Positions 1 through 8,521 are shown, numbered from the stretch's first letter. The stretch is 18,531 nucleotides of DNA from Pseudomonadota bacterium (GCA_023419535.1 JAEZXX010000126.1:1-18531), one strand, 5' to 3'. The notes: generated from the sequence alone by a model not told the origin. Translations and numbers: made by a program.

Positions 1-1223
<1,223 letters not shown>

Positions 1224-1237
1224 GGGGTCGTGGTCCT

Positions 1238-2251
1238 TCACTGGGCGGGCTGCGCGACGGCCGGGGCGGACGACGCCCGCCCCTCCTTCACCGCTCGGTA
1301 TTCCGCATAGGCGGCGATCAGCATGTCCGCGTCCCGGTAGCGCGGGACCCAGCCGAGCTCGCGCCGCCCCTTGGAGACGTCGAGGACGCATTCCTCATCG
1401 GCGATCAGGTACTGCTCGGGGTCCATGATCGGCAGGTTCGCCAGATCGAGGAGGTCGAGCGTGCGCTTGACCGCCCAGGCGGGCGTGGGGAGGAGGATCG
1501 ACTTCGATCCGGCGTGGCGGATCAGCTCGCCGAGAAGCTGGCGCACGGGCGGCGGGTTCAGCGAGCCGAGATTGTAGGCCTCGTTCGGAACCCCCGCCTT
1601 CCACGCCAGGCGCGCGGCCTCGGCGCAGTCGAAGACCGAGATGAACTGGTAGGGGTTGCGGCCCGCGCCGATCATCGGGACCGGCAGGTTCACGTCGATC
1701 AGCCGGAAGAGCTTCTCCAGGATGCCCAGACGGCCCGGTCCGATGATCAGGCGCGGCCGGAAGATCGAGACGCGGATGTCCCGCTTGCGCCATTCCTGCG
1801 CGAGCACCTCCGTGTCGAGCTTGGACCGGCCGTATTCGCCGAGCGGGGCGACCGGATGGCTCTCGGTCATCGGCGTCGCCACCGTGTGCCCGTAGACCAT
1901 GTCGGTCGTGTAGTGGACGAGGCGCGAGGCCCCGGCGGCCGACATGGCCTCCAGGATGTGCTTCGTTCCATCGTAGTTGACGGGGTAGAAGAAGTCGCGG
2001 CGCTTGGCCCGGACCTGGATCGGCGACAGCATCTTGGCCGACAGATTGTAGACCATGTCGTCGGGGTCGATCGGCACGGTGCGCACGGCGAAGGGATCGG
2101 TCACGTCCACATGCATGTGGTAGGCGGCGCCGTAATGGTCGCGCTCGCCCTTGGCGATGTCGGCGACGACCACCTCCTCGCCGTCCGCCACCAGGCGCTC
2201 GGCGAGATGGCGGCCGACGAAACCGTCGCCGCCGAACAGGATATGCTTCAT
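1238..2251 (-). CDS. Extended SDR / NAD-dependent epimerase-dehydratase
   Basis: A 337-residue protein with the Rossmann dinucleotide motif at the very N-terminus (GGDGFVG, residues 7-13), the TTD segment near 115-117 and the catalytic Tyr-x-x-x-Lys pair in EYGRSK (Y140, K144). This is the layout of nucleotide-sugar epimerases/dehydratases and 3-beta-HSD-like extended SDRs. ATG 2251 is chosen because it places the glycine motif at residue 7 and overlaps the preceding stop by ATGA; an upstream in-frame ATG at 2404 would only add residues read through the previous gene. The family acts on NDP-sugars or on C-O/C=O groups of lipid-linked substrates. In this operon it is the only candidate for the second half (keto reduction) of a DprE1-type epimerisation, but it is not a classical SDR like DprE2, so that role is inference. 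Confidence 0.9.
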   Translation of the reverse strand: MKHILFGGDGFVGRHLAERLVADGEEVVVADIAKGERDHYGAAYHMHVDVTDPFAVRTVPIDPDDMVYNLSAKMLSPIQVRAKRRDFFYPVNYDGTKHILEAMSAAGASRLVHYTTDMVYGHTVATPMTESHPVAPLGEYGRSKLDTEVLAQEWRKRDIRVSIFRPRLIIGPGRLGILEKLFRLIDVNLPVPMIGAGRNPYQFISVFDCAEAARLAWKAGVPNEAYNLGSLNPPPVRQLLGELIRHAGSKSILLPTPAWAVKRTLDLLDLANLPIMDPEQYLIADEECVLDVSKGRRELGWVPRYRDADMLIAAYAEYRAVKEGRASSAPAVAQPAQ

Positions 2252-2682
2252 CGGGACACCTCGTTCTCGGACGCCTGCGGCATCGCCAGCGGCGCGACGC
2301 CCGTCTCCGCGCTGCCGCCGCGCGCGATGAAGACGGTGCCGACGCAGATCAGCGCGATGCCGCCGATCCGCCAGGCGTTCAGATCCTCGGACCAGAGGAA
2401 CCATGCGGCCACGGCGACGACGACATAGGCGAGCGACAGGAAGGGATAGGCGTAGGAGAGCTCCACCTTCGACAGGACGAAGAGGTGCGAGGCCATGGAG
2501 ACCACGAACATCACGAAGCCGAGGAAGATGAAGGGGCTGAAGACGATCTGGAACAGCCGCAGGATCGGATTGACGCCCACGAAGCTCAACGAGCCGAGCT
2601 GCATGACGCCGTACTTCAGGATCACCTGGGCCGCAGCGTTGGTGAGCACCGTGAACAGGATGAAGGGCAGGTATTTCGACAT
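2248..2682 (-). CDS. ArnE/EamA-like small membrane transporter (putative polyprenyl-phosphosugar flippase subunit)
   Basis: A 144-residue, four-TM protein. Hydrophobic segments lie at about residues 4-21, 43-65, 70-92 and 104-120, followed by a short polar tail. The segment ELSYAYPFLSLAYV near residues 74-87 and the following WFLWSED...WRIGGIALICVGT resemble the ArnE/ArnF and small EamA half-transporters that flip undecaprenyl-phospho-aminoarabinose. ATG 2682 is chosen over an in-frame TTG at 2733, because the extra 17 residues are polar and carry no signal. It overlaps the epimerase by four bases (ATGA). These proteins usually act as dimers or heterodimers; only one subunit is visible here, so it would be homodimeric or have a distant partner. 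It could also be a generic SMR-type exporter. Confidence 0.85.
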   Translation of the reverse strand: MSKYLPFILFTVLTNAAAQVILKYGVMQLGSLSFVGVNPILRLFQIVFSPFIFLGFVMFVVSMASHLFVLSKVELSYAYPFLSLAYVVVAVAAWFLWSEDLNAWRIGGIALICVGTVFIARGGSAETGVAPLAMPQASENEVSR

Positions 2683-2779
2683 GGGTCCGGTTGGCCTTGG
2701 TTCGGAGACCTGCCGGCCTCCGCTCGCGAGCAAGCTCGTTCTACTCTAACGGGTGCGATTTGTGGATATGATATCTGAC
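2683..2779 (-). other. AT-rich intergenic spacer inside the operon
   Basis: This 97-bp gap is the only sizeable break in a unit whose other junctions overlap or are 14 bp apart. On the minus strand it begins with an AT-rich patch (2761-2779, containing GATATCATATCC) that contrasts with its surroundings, then holds the perfect palindrome GCTCGCGAGC. No good -35/-10 pair was found. It could carry an internal promoter or be the scar of a lost gene. It lies directly after the DprE1-like gene. Confidence 0.5.
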
Positions 2780-4135
2780 TCAAGGTAATGCTTCGTGTAC
2801 GCCGTCGGCGTCCCTTCGGTCGCGGTCAGAACCGAGCGCGAGGGCGGTCCGGCGCCAGAAGTCCGAGACGATCGCGGGGTCGCGCCGCGCTTCCACCGCC
2901 CGCCAGCGCGGATAGGACGCTTCGAAGACGGCGGGCGACATGCGTCCGTCCTTGTACGCGTTCACCGCGCCGCCGGATGCGAGCACGATGGCGTCGAGTT
3001 CGTCCAGAAGCCGCGCGGTCGCCTCCCCCCGGTCGGGAAAGTCGAGCGTCAGCGTGTAGCCTTCGCGGGCAAAGCCTAGGATGCCCGCGCTGCCGAGATC
3101 GGAGAAGCGCTTGAGCACGGTCAGGAAGGAGCCGTGCCGGTGCCGGCTCGCGCAGTCGATCAGCGCGGGCACCGCCCCCGGTCCCTCGGCAAGCGGGACG
3201 ACGCTCTGATGCTGGCGAAGCCCCCGCGGGCCGTAGAGGCGGTTCCAGCCGCCGATCCGGTCCAGCGGATAGAAGAAGCTGCCGAAGCCGACGTCGCGGA
3301 CCTGCGTTCCGGCCTTCGCCCTGCGGAAATAGGCCTCGTTGAAGGCTTTCAGCGCAAGCCCGCGCAGCGGGCTGACCGGCGGCGTCAGCGGCACGGACGC
3401 GAGCGGCGGCTTGGCGACGCCGTCGCGGGCGCCGTCCGGCGCATGGTCGCCGCAGATCAGGTGGCCGCGACCGGCCCGTCGCCCGGTCTTCAGGCTGTCG
3501 ATCCAGGCGACGGCGTATTCGTGCCGCGCGTCCGCGGCCTCGGCGAGATCGAAATAGTCCGCCAGACTCTCGAAGCGCGTCGTCGTCTGGCGGATCGTCG
3601 TCGAGGGCACCGCCATGAGCTGCAGCTCCACCGTCTCGATCAGGCCGGTCAGGCCCATGCCGCCGACGGTCGCCTCGAACAGAGGGTCGCCGGGCACGAG
3701 GTCGACCGGGTCGCGGTCGGAGCGCAGGAGGCGCAGCCGCTTCACCCAGCGGCCGAAGGAGCCGCGGCGGTGATGGTTCTTGCCGTGCACGTCGTTGGCG
3801 ACGGCGCCGCCGAGGGTGACGAACTGGGTGCCCGGCGTGACGGGCAGGAACCAGCCCTGAGGGGCGACGCGGGCGGTGATCTCGCTCAGAAGCACGCCCG
3901 CTTCGGCCGTCAGGACGCCGGTCCCGGCGTCGAAGCCGAGGATGCGGGCGCGGGCCCGCATGTCGACGAGGAGACCCTCGTCGTTCAGGCAGGAGTCGCC
4001 GTAGGAGCGACCGTTGCCGTAGGGCAGGAGGCCGCCGGCCGACCGGATCCCCGGAAAGCCGTCCGCCATCGGCACGGCGGCGCGCCGACGCCCCGCATCC
4101 TGGCGACCCCAGCTCCCGTAGACGCGCTCAGACAT
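2780..4135 (-). CDS. DprE1-like FAD-dependent oxidoreductase (decaprenylphospho-ribose 2'-oxidase family)
   Basis: A 451-residue protein; mycobacterial DprE1 is about 460. The FAD_binding_4 (VAO/PCMH) domain comes first: YGNGRSYGD near residues 39-47, then GGAVANDVHGKNHHRRGSFG at 109-128, nearly the DprE1 signature, and ATVGGMGLTGLIE near 155-167. The C-terminal part keeps FFYPLDRIGGWNRLYGP (287-303) and AYKDGR, where K395 aligns with the catalytic DprE1 Lys418. The position equivalent to DprE1 Cys387, the covalent target of benzothiazinones, is Thr363 here (YTLTLDF versus WNICVDF). The family oxidises the 2'-OH of polyprenyl-phospho-ribose to the keto intermediate on the way to polyprenyl-phospho-arabinose. 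The start ATG lies inside the end of the HAD-UbiA gene (8-bp overlap), so the two are probably translated together. The exact sugar is inferred, not shown. Confidence 0.93.
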   Translation of the reverse strand: MSERVYGSWGRQDAGRRRAAVPMADGFPGIRSAGGLLPYGNGRSYGDSCLNDEGLLVDMRARARILGFDAGTGVLTAEAGVLLSEITARVAPQGWFLPVTPGTQFVTLGGAVANDVHGKNHHRRGSFGRWVKRLRLLRSDRDPVDLVPGDPLFEATVGGMGLTGLIETVELQLMAVPSTTIRQTTTRFESLADYFDLAEAADARHEYAVAWIDSLKTGRRAGRGHLICGDHAPDGARDGVAKPPLASVPLTPPVSPLRGLALKAFNEAYFRRAKAGTQVRDVGFGSFFYPLDRIGGWNRLYGPRGLRQHQSVVPLAEGPGAVPALIDCASRHRHGSFLTVLKRFSDLGSAGILGFAREGYTLTLDFPDRGEATARLLDELDAIVLASGGAVNAYKDGRMSPAVFEASYPRWRAVEARRDPAIVSDFWRRTALALGSDRDRRDADGVHEALP

Positions 4136-5564
4136 AGGCGGCCACCAGGAACATCAGCGCGCCGAGCCCGATCATGATCTGCGAACGCCAGTCGCGCAGG
4201 ATGAAGACGACCGGGTCCTCGTGCATCTCGCCCCGGCGCGCCAGGATCCAGATGCGCACGATGATGTAGAGGACGAGCGGGCAGAGCGGCCACATCAGCC
4301 AGGGATGGGCGTAGAGCTGCCGCACGTCGGCGGAATCGATGTAGAGCGCCAGCACCAGCACCGAGGCGAAGCCCGAGGCCATGCCCGCCTGGCTGAGCGT
4401 CTCGAGATCGGCGTCGACATAGCCGCGGCCGGTCTTGGAGCGGTGCGCGCCGGTGCCGAAGTCGACGAGCTCGGTGTAGCGCTTCACCAGCGCCAACGAC
4501 AGGAAGAAGAAGATCGAGAAGGCCAGGAGCCAGAAGGAATCGTCGGCGACGATCGCCGTCGAGCCGGCGACGATCCGCGTCGTGTAGAGCGCGGCCAGCG
4601 TCAGGACGTCGATCAGGAGCATGCGCTTCAGCACGAAGGAATAGGCCGTGGTGATCGCCAGATAGGCGGCGAGCACGGCGAGGAACTCGATCGGCAGGAG
4701 AAGCGCCAGGAGGAGCGAGGCGGCGAAGAGGCCGGCGCCGAGCGCGAGCCCGACCGGGATCGGCACCGTGCCCGCCGCGAAGGGGCGCCGTCGCTTGGTC
4801 TTGTGCCGCCGGTCCGCCTCGAGGTCGAGGAGGTCGTTGACGATGTAGACCGAGGAGGCCGCGAAGGAGAAGGAGAGGAAGGCCAGGATCGCCGCGACCA
4901 CCATCGCCGCGTCGAGGAACTCCTGGTTCAGGGCCAGCGGCACGAAGACGAGGAGGTTCTTCATCCACTGGTGCGGCCGCACGACCTTGAGGCAGCCCCT
5001 GGCGAGCCCGTCCTCGGTGGGCAGGAGCCGCGCGCCGTTGGCGCGCTGCCAAGCGCCGGCCGCCTTGTCGGGGCGCACCACCACCGCCTCGCCCGCCTTC
5101 TCGAACAGGCAGACGTCGTCGGCCGAATTGCCCCAATAGTCGAAGCCGCCCTCCCCGCAATGGGCCAGGATCGCCTCGAGCTTGGCGTTCGAGGAGAGGT
5201 TGACGGTGTCGGTCGAGGACAGGACGGCGTCGAACAGGCCGAGATGGTCGGCGATCGCCCGCGCGATGCGCTCGTTGGTGGCGGTGGCGAGCACGATCCG
5301 GCGGCCCTTCGCCTTCTCGACCCGCAGCGCCGCCAGCACCTCCGGGCGATAGGGCAGGAGCGCGGGGTCGAAGTTCACGGTGCGGGCGAGCGCCGCCTTG
5401 AGGCTCGCCTTGCCGCGGCGCAGCCAGCCGGGCAGCCGCCACAAGGAGAGCGGGTCCTGGCGGGCGAAGAGGAAGATCGCCTCCCACAGCATGTCGCTCG
5501 CGATCAGCGTGCCGTCGAGGTCGACGTAGATCGGCCTTTGCTTCTCCTCGACGCGAGCGTCCAT
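4128..5564 (-). CDS. HAD phosphatase-UbiA prenyltransferase fusion (polyprenyl-phosphate phosphoribosyltransferase-like)
   Basis: A 478-residue, two-domain protein. Residues 1-185 form a HAD hydrolase: DLDGTL with nucleophile D15 and acid D17, motif II Thr in LATATN (about 94), motif III K128, and motif IV GNSADD (145-150). Residues about 190-478 form a polytopic UbiA domain: RPHQWMKNLLVF (196-207), the metal/diphosphate motif NDLLDLEADRR (243-253), YSFVLKR...LIDVL (308-321) and KRYTEL (361-366). These blocks match the DPPR synthase branch of UbiA (Rv3806c), which moves 5-phosphoribose from PRPP to polyprenyl phosphate, rather than quinone prenyltransferases. The HAD part is well placed to remove the 5'-phosphate, the job proposed for the separate phosphatase Rv3807c in mycobacteria; this is inference. 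It is the first gene of the unit, with GGGGAG seven bases before the ATG. Confidence 0.92.
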   Translation of the reverse strand: MDARVEEKQRPIYVDLDGTLIASDMLWEAIFLFARQDPLSLWRLPGWLRRGKASLKAALARTVNFDPALLPYRPEVLAALRVEKAKGRRIVLATATNERIARAIADHLGLFDAVLSSTDTVNLSSNAKLEAILAHCGEGGFDYWGNSADDVCLFEKAGEAVVVRPDKAAGAWQRANGARLLPTEDGLARGCLKVVRPHQWMKNLLVFVPLALNQEFLDAAMVVAAILAFLSFSFAASSVYIVNDLLDLEADRRHKTKRRRPFAAGTVPIPVGLALGAGLFAASLLLALLLPIEFLAVLAAYLAITTAYSFVLKRMLLIDVLTLAALYTTRIVAGSTAIVADDSFWLLAFSIFFFLSLALVKRYTELVDFGTGAHRSKTGRGYVDADLETLSQAGMASGFASVLVLALYIDSADVRQLYAHPWLMWPLCPLVLYIIVRIWILARRGEMHEDPVVFILRDWRSQIMIGLGALMFLVAAYV

Positions 5565-5676
5565 TCCTCGGCTCCCCGATGATCGGAAACGAAGGGCTCC
5601 CGTTGCGTCATCCTCGCCGACACGGGTTAGGCGCAGGTGAATCCGGAGCCCGGCGTCTCGCCGATCGCATTCAGCG

Positions 5677-5691
5677 TTAAGCGGCGATTAC
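5677..5691. promoter_or_regulatory. CtrA-box-like site in the divergent spacer 5565-5779
   Basis: TTAA, seven bases, then TTAC: seven of eight fixed positions of the alphaproteobacterial CtrA consensus TTAA-N7-TTAA. It lies in the 215-bp spacer between the HAD-UbiA unit (leftward) and the carbonic anhydrase unit (rightward), about 90 bp from the rightward start and about 115 bp from the leftward start. A single near-match could be chance. No convincing core promoter was fixed on either side. Confidence 0.35.
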
Positions 5692-5779
5692 GCCGCAGCC
5701 GCGTCCGGCGGAGCGCCCTGCGCTTGATTCCGCCTCCGCCCTCTTGCAAACGTGCCGCCAAGCGGGAGGAACGAACCCT

Positions 5780-6313
5780 ATGGCGATCTACTCACTCGAC
5801 GGCGAGCGGCCCGACCTGCCGCAGAGCGGCCGGTACTGGGTCGCGGGCAGCGCGACGGTCGCCGGCCGGGTGCGGCTCGGCGAGGATGTCGGGATCTGGT
5901 TCGGCGCGGTGATCCGCGGCGACAACGAGTGGATCGAGATCGGCGCACGCACCAACGTCCAGGACAATTGCACGCTGCACTCCGACAGCGGGCTGCCGCT
6001 GACGATCGGCGAGGGCTGCACGCTCGGCCACGGCGCGATCGTCCATGGCTGCACCGTGGGCGACAACGTCCTGATCGGCATGGGCGCGACGATCCTCAAC
6101 GGCGCGAGGATCGGCGCGAACTCCATCGTGGGCGCCGGCTCGCTCGTCACCGAAGGCAAGGAATTTCCGGAGAACTCGCTGATCGTCGGCTCGCCCGCCA
6201 GGGCCGTCCGCACGCTCGACGAGGCGGCGGCCGCCAAGCTGAGGCTGTCGGCCGAGCATTATGCGGCCAATGCCCGGCGGTTCGCCGCCGGCCTCGAGCG
6301 CATCGACGACTGA
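5780..6313 (+). CDS. Gamma-class carbonic anhydrase-like hexapeptide-repeat protein
   Basis: A 177-residue left-handed beta-helix protein of the gamma-CA/YrdA/PaaY family. Hexapeptide turns run from about residue 25 to 150, with RVRLGEDVGIWFGAVIRGDN near 30-49. The three metal-ligand histidines of the family are present: H67 (TLHSD), H84 (GHG) and H89 (VHG). The tail at 150-177 is the usual C-terminal helix. ATG 5780 is chosen because GGGAGGA lies 10 bases upstream and the family's N-terminal motif starts right after it; an ATG at 5744 lacks a site. Members are trimeric cytosolic proteins, some with carbonic anhydrase activity, others acting as acyl or unknown hydrolases. The stop is 8 bp before the HisC-like gene, so they form a unit. 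Confidence 0.92.
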   Translation: MAIYSLDGERPDLPQSGRYWVAGSATVAGRVRLGEDVGIWFGAVIRGDNEWIEIGARTNVQDNCTLHSDSGLPLTIGEGCTLGHGAIVHGCTVGDNVLIGMGATILNGARIGANSIVGAGSLVTEGKEFPENSLIVGSPARAVRTLDEAAAAKLRLSAEHYAANARRFAAGLERIDD

Positions 6314-6321
6314 GCGCCCCC

Positions 6322-7416
6322 ATGATCTTCACGCCGCTCGCCGCCTCCCTTCCCGCCACCGTCCCCTTCGTCGGTCCCGAGGCGCTGGAGCGGCGCATGG
6401 GCCGCCCCTTCGCGGCCCGGCTCGGGGCCAACGAAAGTGTCTTCGGCCCCTCCCCCCGCGTCCTCGAGGCGATGGCGAAGGCGGCGGCGGACAGCTGGGC
6501 CTATGGCGACCCCGAGCAGGTCGACTTGAAGGCGGCGATCGCCGCCCATCATGGCGTTCGCCCGGACAACATCGCCGTCGGCGAAGGCATCGACGGCCTG
6601 CTCGGCCTGATCGTCCGCCTGACCGTGTCGCCCGGCGATATTGTGGTGAGTTCGCTCGGCGCCTATCCGACCTTCAACTTCCATGTGGCAGGGCACGGCG
6701 GCCGCCTCGACCTCGTGCCCTATCGCGGCGACGACCACGAGGATCCGGACGCGCTCCTGGAGCGCGCCAGGGCCGTTCGGCCGAAGCTCCTCTACTTCGC
6801 CAATCCCGACAATCCGACCGGCACCTGGCACGATGCGGCGGCCGTCCAGCGCCTCGTCGAGGGCCTGCCGGAGGAGACGCTGCTCGTCCTCGACGAGGCC
6901 TATGGCGATCTCGCGCCGGCCGGCACGCTGCCGCCGCTCGATCTGTCGCGCCCGAACGTGCTGCGCTTCCGCACTTTCTCCAAGGCCTACGGCATGGCGG
7001 GCGTGCGGATCGGCTATGTGCTCGGTGCGCCCGAGACGGTGGTCGCCTTCGACAAGGTGCGCAATCATTTCGGCGTCTCGCGCATGGCGCAGGCGGGCGC
7101 CATCGCCGCCTTGGCCGACCGAGAGCATCTCGACCGCACCGTCGCGGCGATCGGGGAGGCGCGCGAGGCGCTGGCCGCCATCGCGCGGGACGCCGGTCTG
7201 CGGCCGATTCCGTCCGCCACGAACTTCGTCGCGATGGACTGCGGCGGCGACGGAGCGCGGGCCCGGGCCATCCTCGAGGGCGTGCTCGCGCGCGGCGTCT
7301 TCATCCGCATGCCCGGCGTCGCCCCCCTCGACCGGATGATCCGCGTGACGGTCGGACGCCCGGCCGACCTCGCCCTCTTCGCGCAGGCGCTCGAGGGAGC
7401 GCTGGCGCAGGCCTGA
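6322..7416 (+). CDS. HisC-like class I/II PLP-dependent aminotransferase
   Basis: A 364-residue fold-type I aminotransferase of normal HisC length. Visible landmarks are LGANESVFGPS (34-44), the PLP-contacting NPDNPTGT (161-168, N164), LDEAYGD (190-196; D191, Y194), the Schiff-base Lys in FSKAYGMAGVRIGY (K221) and the R229 phosphate contact. Histidinol-phosphate and aromatic aminotransferases share all of these. Because no his, trp/tyr or cobalamin gene is nearby, the substrate is not assigned: it could be a second HisC or an aromatic or other amino acid aminotransferase. It follows the gamma-CA gene by 8 bp, and ATG 6322 is the first in-frame start after that stop. The frame is also open upstream through the carbonic anhydrase gene, but that part is noncoding shadow. 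A hairpin follows the stop. Confidence 0.9.
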   Translation: MIFTPLAASLPATVPFVGPEALERRMGRPFAARLGANESVFGPSPRVLEAMAKAAADSWAYGDPEQVDLKAAIAAHHGVRPDNIAVGEGIDGLLGLIVRLTVSPGDIVVSSLGAYPTFNFHVAGHGGRLDLVPYRGDDHEDPDALLERARAVRPKLLYFANPDNPTGTWHDAAAVQRLVEGLPEETLLVLDEAYGDLAPAGTLPPLDLSRPNVLRFRTFSKAYGMAGVRIGYVLGAPETVVAFDKVRNHFGVSRMAQAGAIAALADREHLDRTVAAIGEAREALAAIARDAGLRPIPSATNFVAMDCGGDGARARAILEGVLARGVFIRMPGVAPLDRMIRVTVGRPADLALFAQALEGALAQA

Positions 7417-7449
7417 CGGTCCGCCTGCGCGGCCGCGTCGCCGGCCCCG

Positions 7450-7477
7450 GTCGATCCCGCTCGCGGCGGGAACCGAC
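7450..7477 (+). terminator. Hairpin after the HisC-like gene
   Basis: GTCG-A-TCCCGC, loop TCGCG, GCGGGA-AC-CGAC: a ten-pair stem with one small internal bulge, 33 bp after the stop. There is no T-run, so it is a terminator candidate rather than a textbook intrinsic terminator. Confidence 0.4.
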
Positions 7478-7625
7478 ACGCCCGTTGACAGGCCTTTTGA
7501 GCCGTCCGGGCCATATTGCCAGCCTCCGGGACGCAGTTTACGTTAACGGCAGTCGGACCGTGGAGGAGACCGGTGCAGATCGCATCGGCGCGGGCCGGCG
7601 CCGTTCGGTTCGGGAGGACCCATCC

Positions 7626-7973
7626 ATGAGATCACTCGTCGCCGCGACGCTCGTGTCGCTCGCCGCCCTGACGGGCGCGGCCCTTGCGGACCCGATCGAG
7701 GGCCAGTGGCGCATGCCCTCCGGCGCCAACGCCACGATCGCGGCCTGCGGCGGACAGTTCTGCCTCACCTATGTGGACGGCCCGAACGCCGGCCGTACCT
7801 TCGGCCGCATGAGCGCGACCGGCCCGAACCGCTACGAGGGCACGGTGACGGACTACACGCGCGGCGGCCGCGAATTCTCCGGCCGCGGCACGCTCCAGGG
7901 CAACACGCTGAACGTCCAGGGTTGCGTCCTCGGCGGGCTGATCTGCCGCTCGCAGCAGCTGACGCGCAGCTGA
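7626..7973 (+). CDS. Small secreted DUF2147-type protein, paralogue 1
   Basis: A 115-residue protein with a clear signal peptide (MRS, a hydrophobic run, then AALA before DPIEGQW; cleavage about 21/22). The mature part starts with IEGQWRM, carries a CGGQFC pair (CxxxxC type), a YEGTVTDY strand, a GxLQGNTLNVQGC strand and ends CRSQQLTRS, the layout of the DUF2147 beta-barrel family, though shorter than many members. Four cysteines, two near the N-terminus and two near the C-terminus, are conserved in the two following paralogues and probably form disulfides in the periplasm. GGGAGGA seven bases upstream fixes ATG 7626. The function of the family is unknown. The upstream 209 bp (7417-7625) hold a TTGACA at 7485 and a palindrome CGTTAACG at 7541, but no clear -10. 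Confidence 0.85.
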   Translation: MRSLVAATLVSLAALTGAALADPIEGQWRMPSGANATIAACGGQFCLTYVDGPNAGRTFGRMSATGPNRYEGTVTDYTRGGREFSGRGTLQGNTLNVQGCVLGGLICRSQQLTRS

Positions 7974-7982
7974 TCGGCCCCG

Positions 7983-8012
7983 CGCGGTCCCTCGCTTCGC
8001 CGAAGGACCGCG
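7983..8012 (+). terminator. Hairpin between paralogues 1 and 2
   Basis: CGCGGTCC (7983-7990) pairs perfectly with GGACCGCG (8005-8012), and three further pairs form inside after one mismatch. It lies 10 bp after the stop of paralogue 1. No T-run follows. It may end or attenuate transcription, or protect the 3' end of the upstream message. Confidence 0.45.
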
Positions 8013-8091
8013 ACCGGGACTGCAACGCCGCCCCGCCGCCGCCAGGGCGGGGACGGCTTCGACATCGACGGGCGATCCAGGGAGACACATC

Positions 8092-8433
8092 ATGCTGAAG
8101 ACCATCCTCGGCGCCGGGCTCGGCGCCCTCATGTTCGCGGGATCGGCCGTCGCCGCCGAGCCGATCGAAGGCCAGTGGCGCACGCAGGAGGGCTCGATCG
8201 CCGAGATCGCCCCCTGCTCGGCCGGCTTCTGCGTCACGCTGCGCTCCGGCCAGCACCAGGGCAAGCAGATCGGCCAGATGCAGGGCTCGGGCGCCAGCTA
8301 CACGGGCACGGTCACGGACCCGTCCTCGGAGCGGACCTATCAGGGCCGCGCCACGGTGCAGGGTTCGCAGCTGAGCCTCACCGGCTGCGCGCTGCGCGTC
8401 TTCTGCCGCACGCAGACCTGGACGCGCGGCTGA
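8092..8433 (+). CDS. Small secreted DUF2147-type protein, paralogue 2
   Basis: A 113-residue protein. The signal peptide runs to AGSAVAAEP (cleavage about residue 21 or 22). The mature part has IEGQWRTQ, a PCSAGFC pair, YTGTVTD, a TVQGSQLSLTGC strand and the end CRTQTWTRG, which is the DUF2147 C-terminal signature. The same four cysteines as paralogue 1 are kept, and the opening PIEGQWR is identical, so the genes arose by tandem duplication. AGGGAGAC five bases upstream of the ATG fixes the start. It lies 118 bp after paralogue 1 with a hairpin in between, so it may be transcribed separately or at a different level. A periplasmic location is predicted; the role is unknown. Confidence 0.87.
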   Translation: MLKTILGAGLGALMFAGSAVAAEPIEGQWRTQEGSIAEIAPCSAGFCVTLRSGQHQGKQIGQMQGSGASYTGTVTDPSSERTYQGRATVQGSQLSLTGCALRVFCRTQTWTRG

Positions 8434-8477
8434 AGCTGCCCGAAACGCACCGGCGGCGCCATCATTCGGACGCGGCG

Positions 8478-8500
8478 GCGGGCCAAGGAAGCCCGTCTTT
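8478..8500 (+). terminator. Short hairpin with T-rich tail between paralogues 2 and 3
   Basis: CGGGC, seven-base loop, GCCCG, followed by TCTTT. The stem has five pairs, or six with a G-T pair. It is weak, but it is the only hairpin in this row with a T-rich tail. Confidence 0.35.
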
Positions 8501-8521
8501 CGCGCTTGAAAGGGCCGGCCG

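Noticed and set aside
1238..2404. ATG 2404 as start of the epimerase
   Set aside because: It would add 51 Arg-rich residues before the Rossmann motif and lie inside the transporter gene; ATG 2251 has the coupled ATGA overlap.
2683..2733. TTG 2733 as the start of the small transporter
   Set aside because: The added residues are polar, lack a ribosome site and would precede the first membrane helix; ATG 2682 fits the family.
5752..7416. Long N-terminal extension of the HisC-like protein through the carbonic anhydrase gene
   Set aside because: The extension is the shifted reading of a real gene; homology-type motifs begin only after ATG 6322.
7485..7517. TTGACA with CATATT as promoter of the DUF2147 row
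   Set aside because: The -35 is perfect but the spacing to the only AT-rich -10 candidate is 21 bp, too long for a normal sigma-70 promoter.
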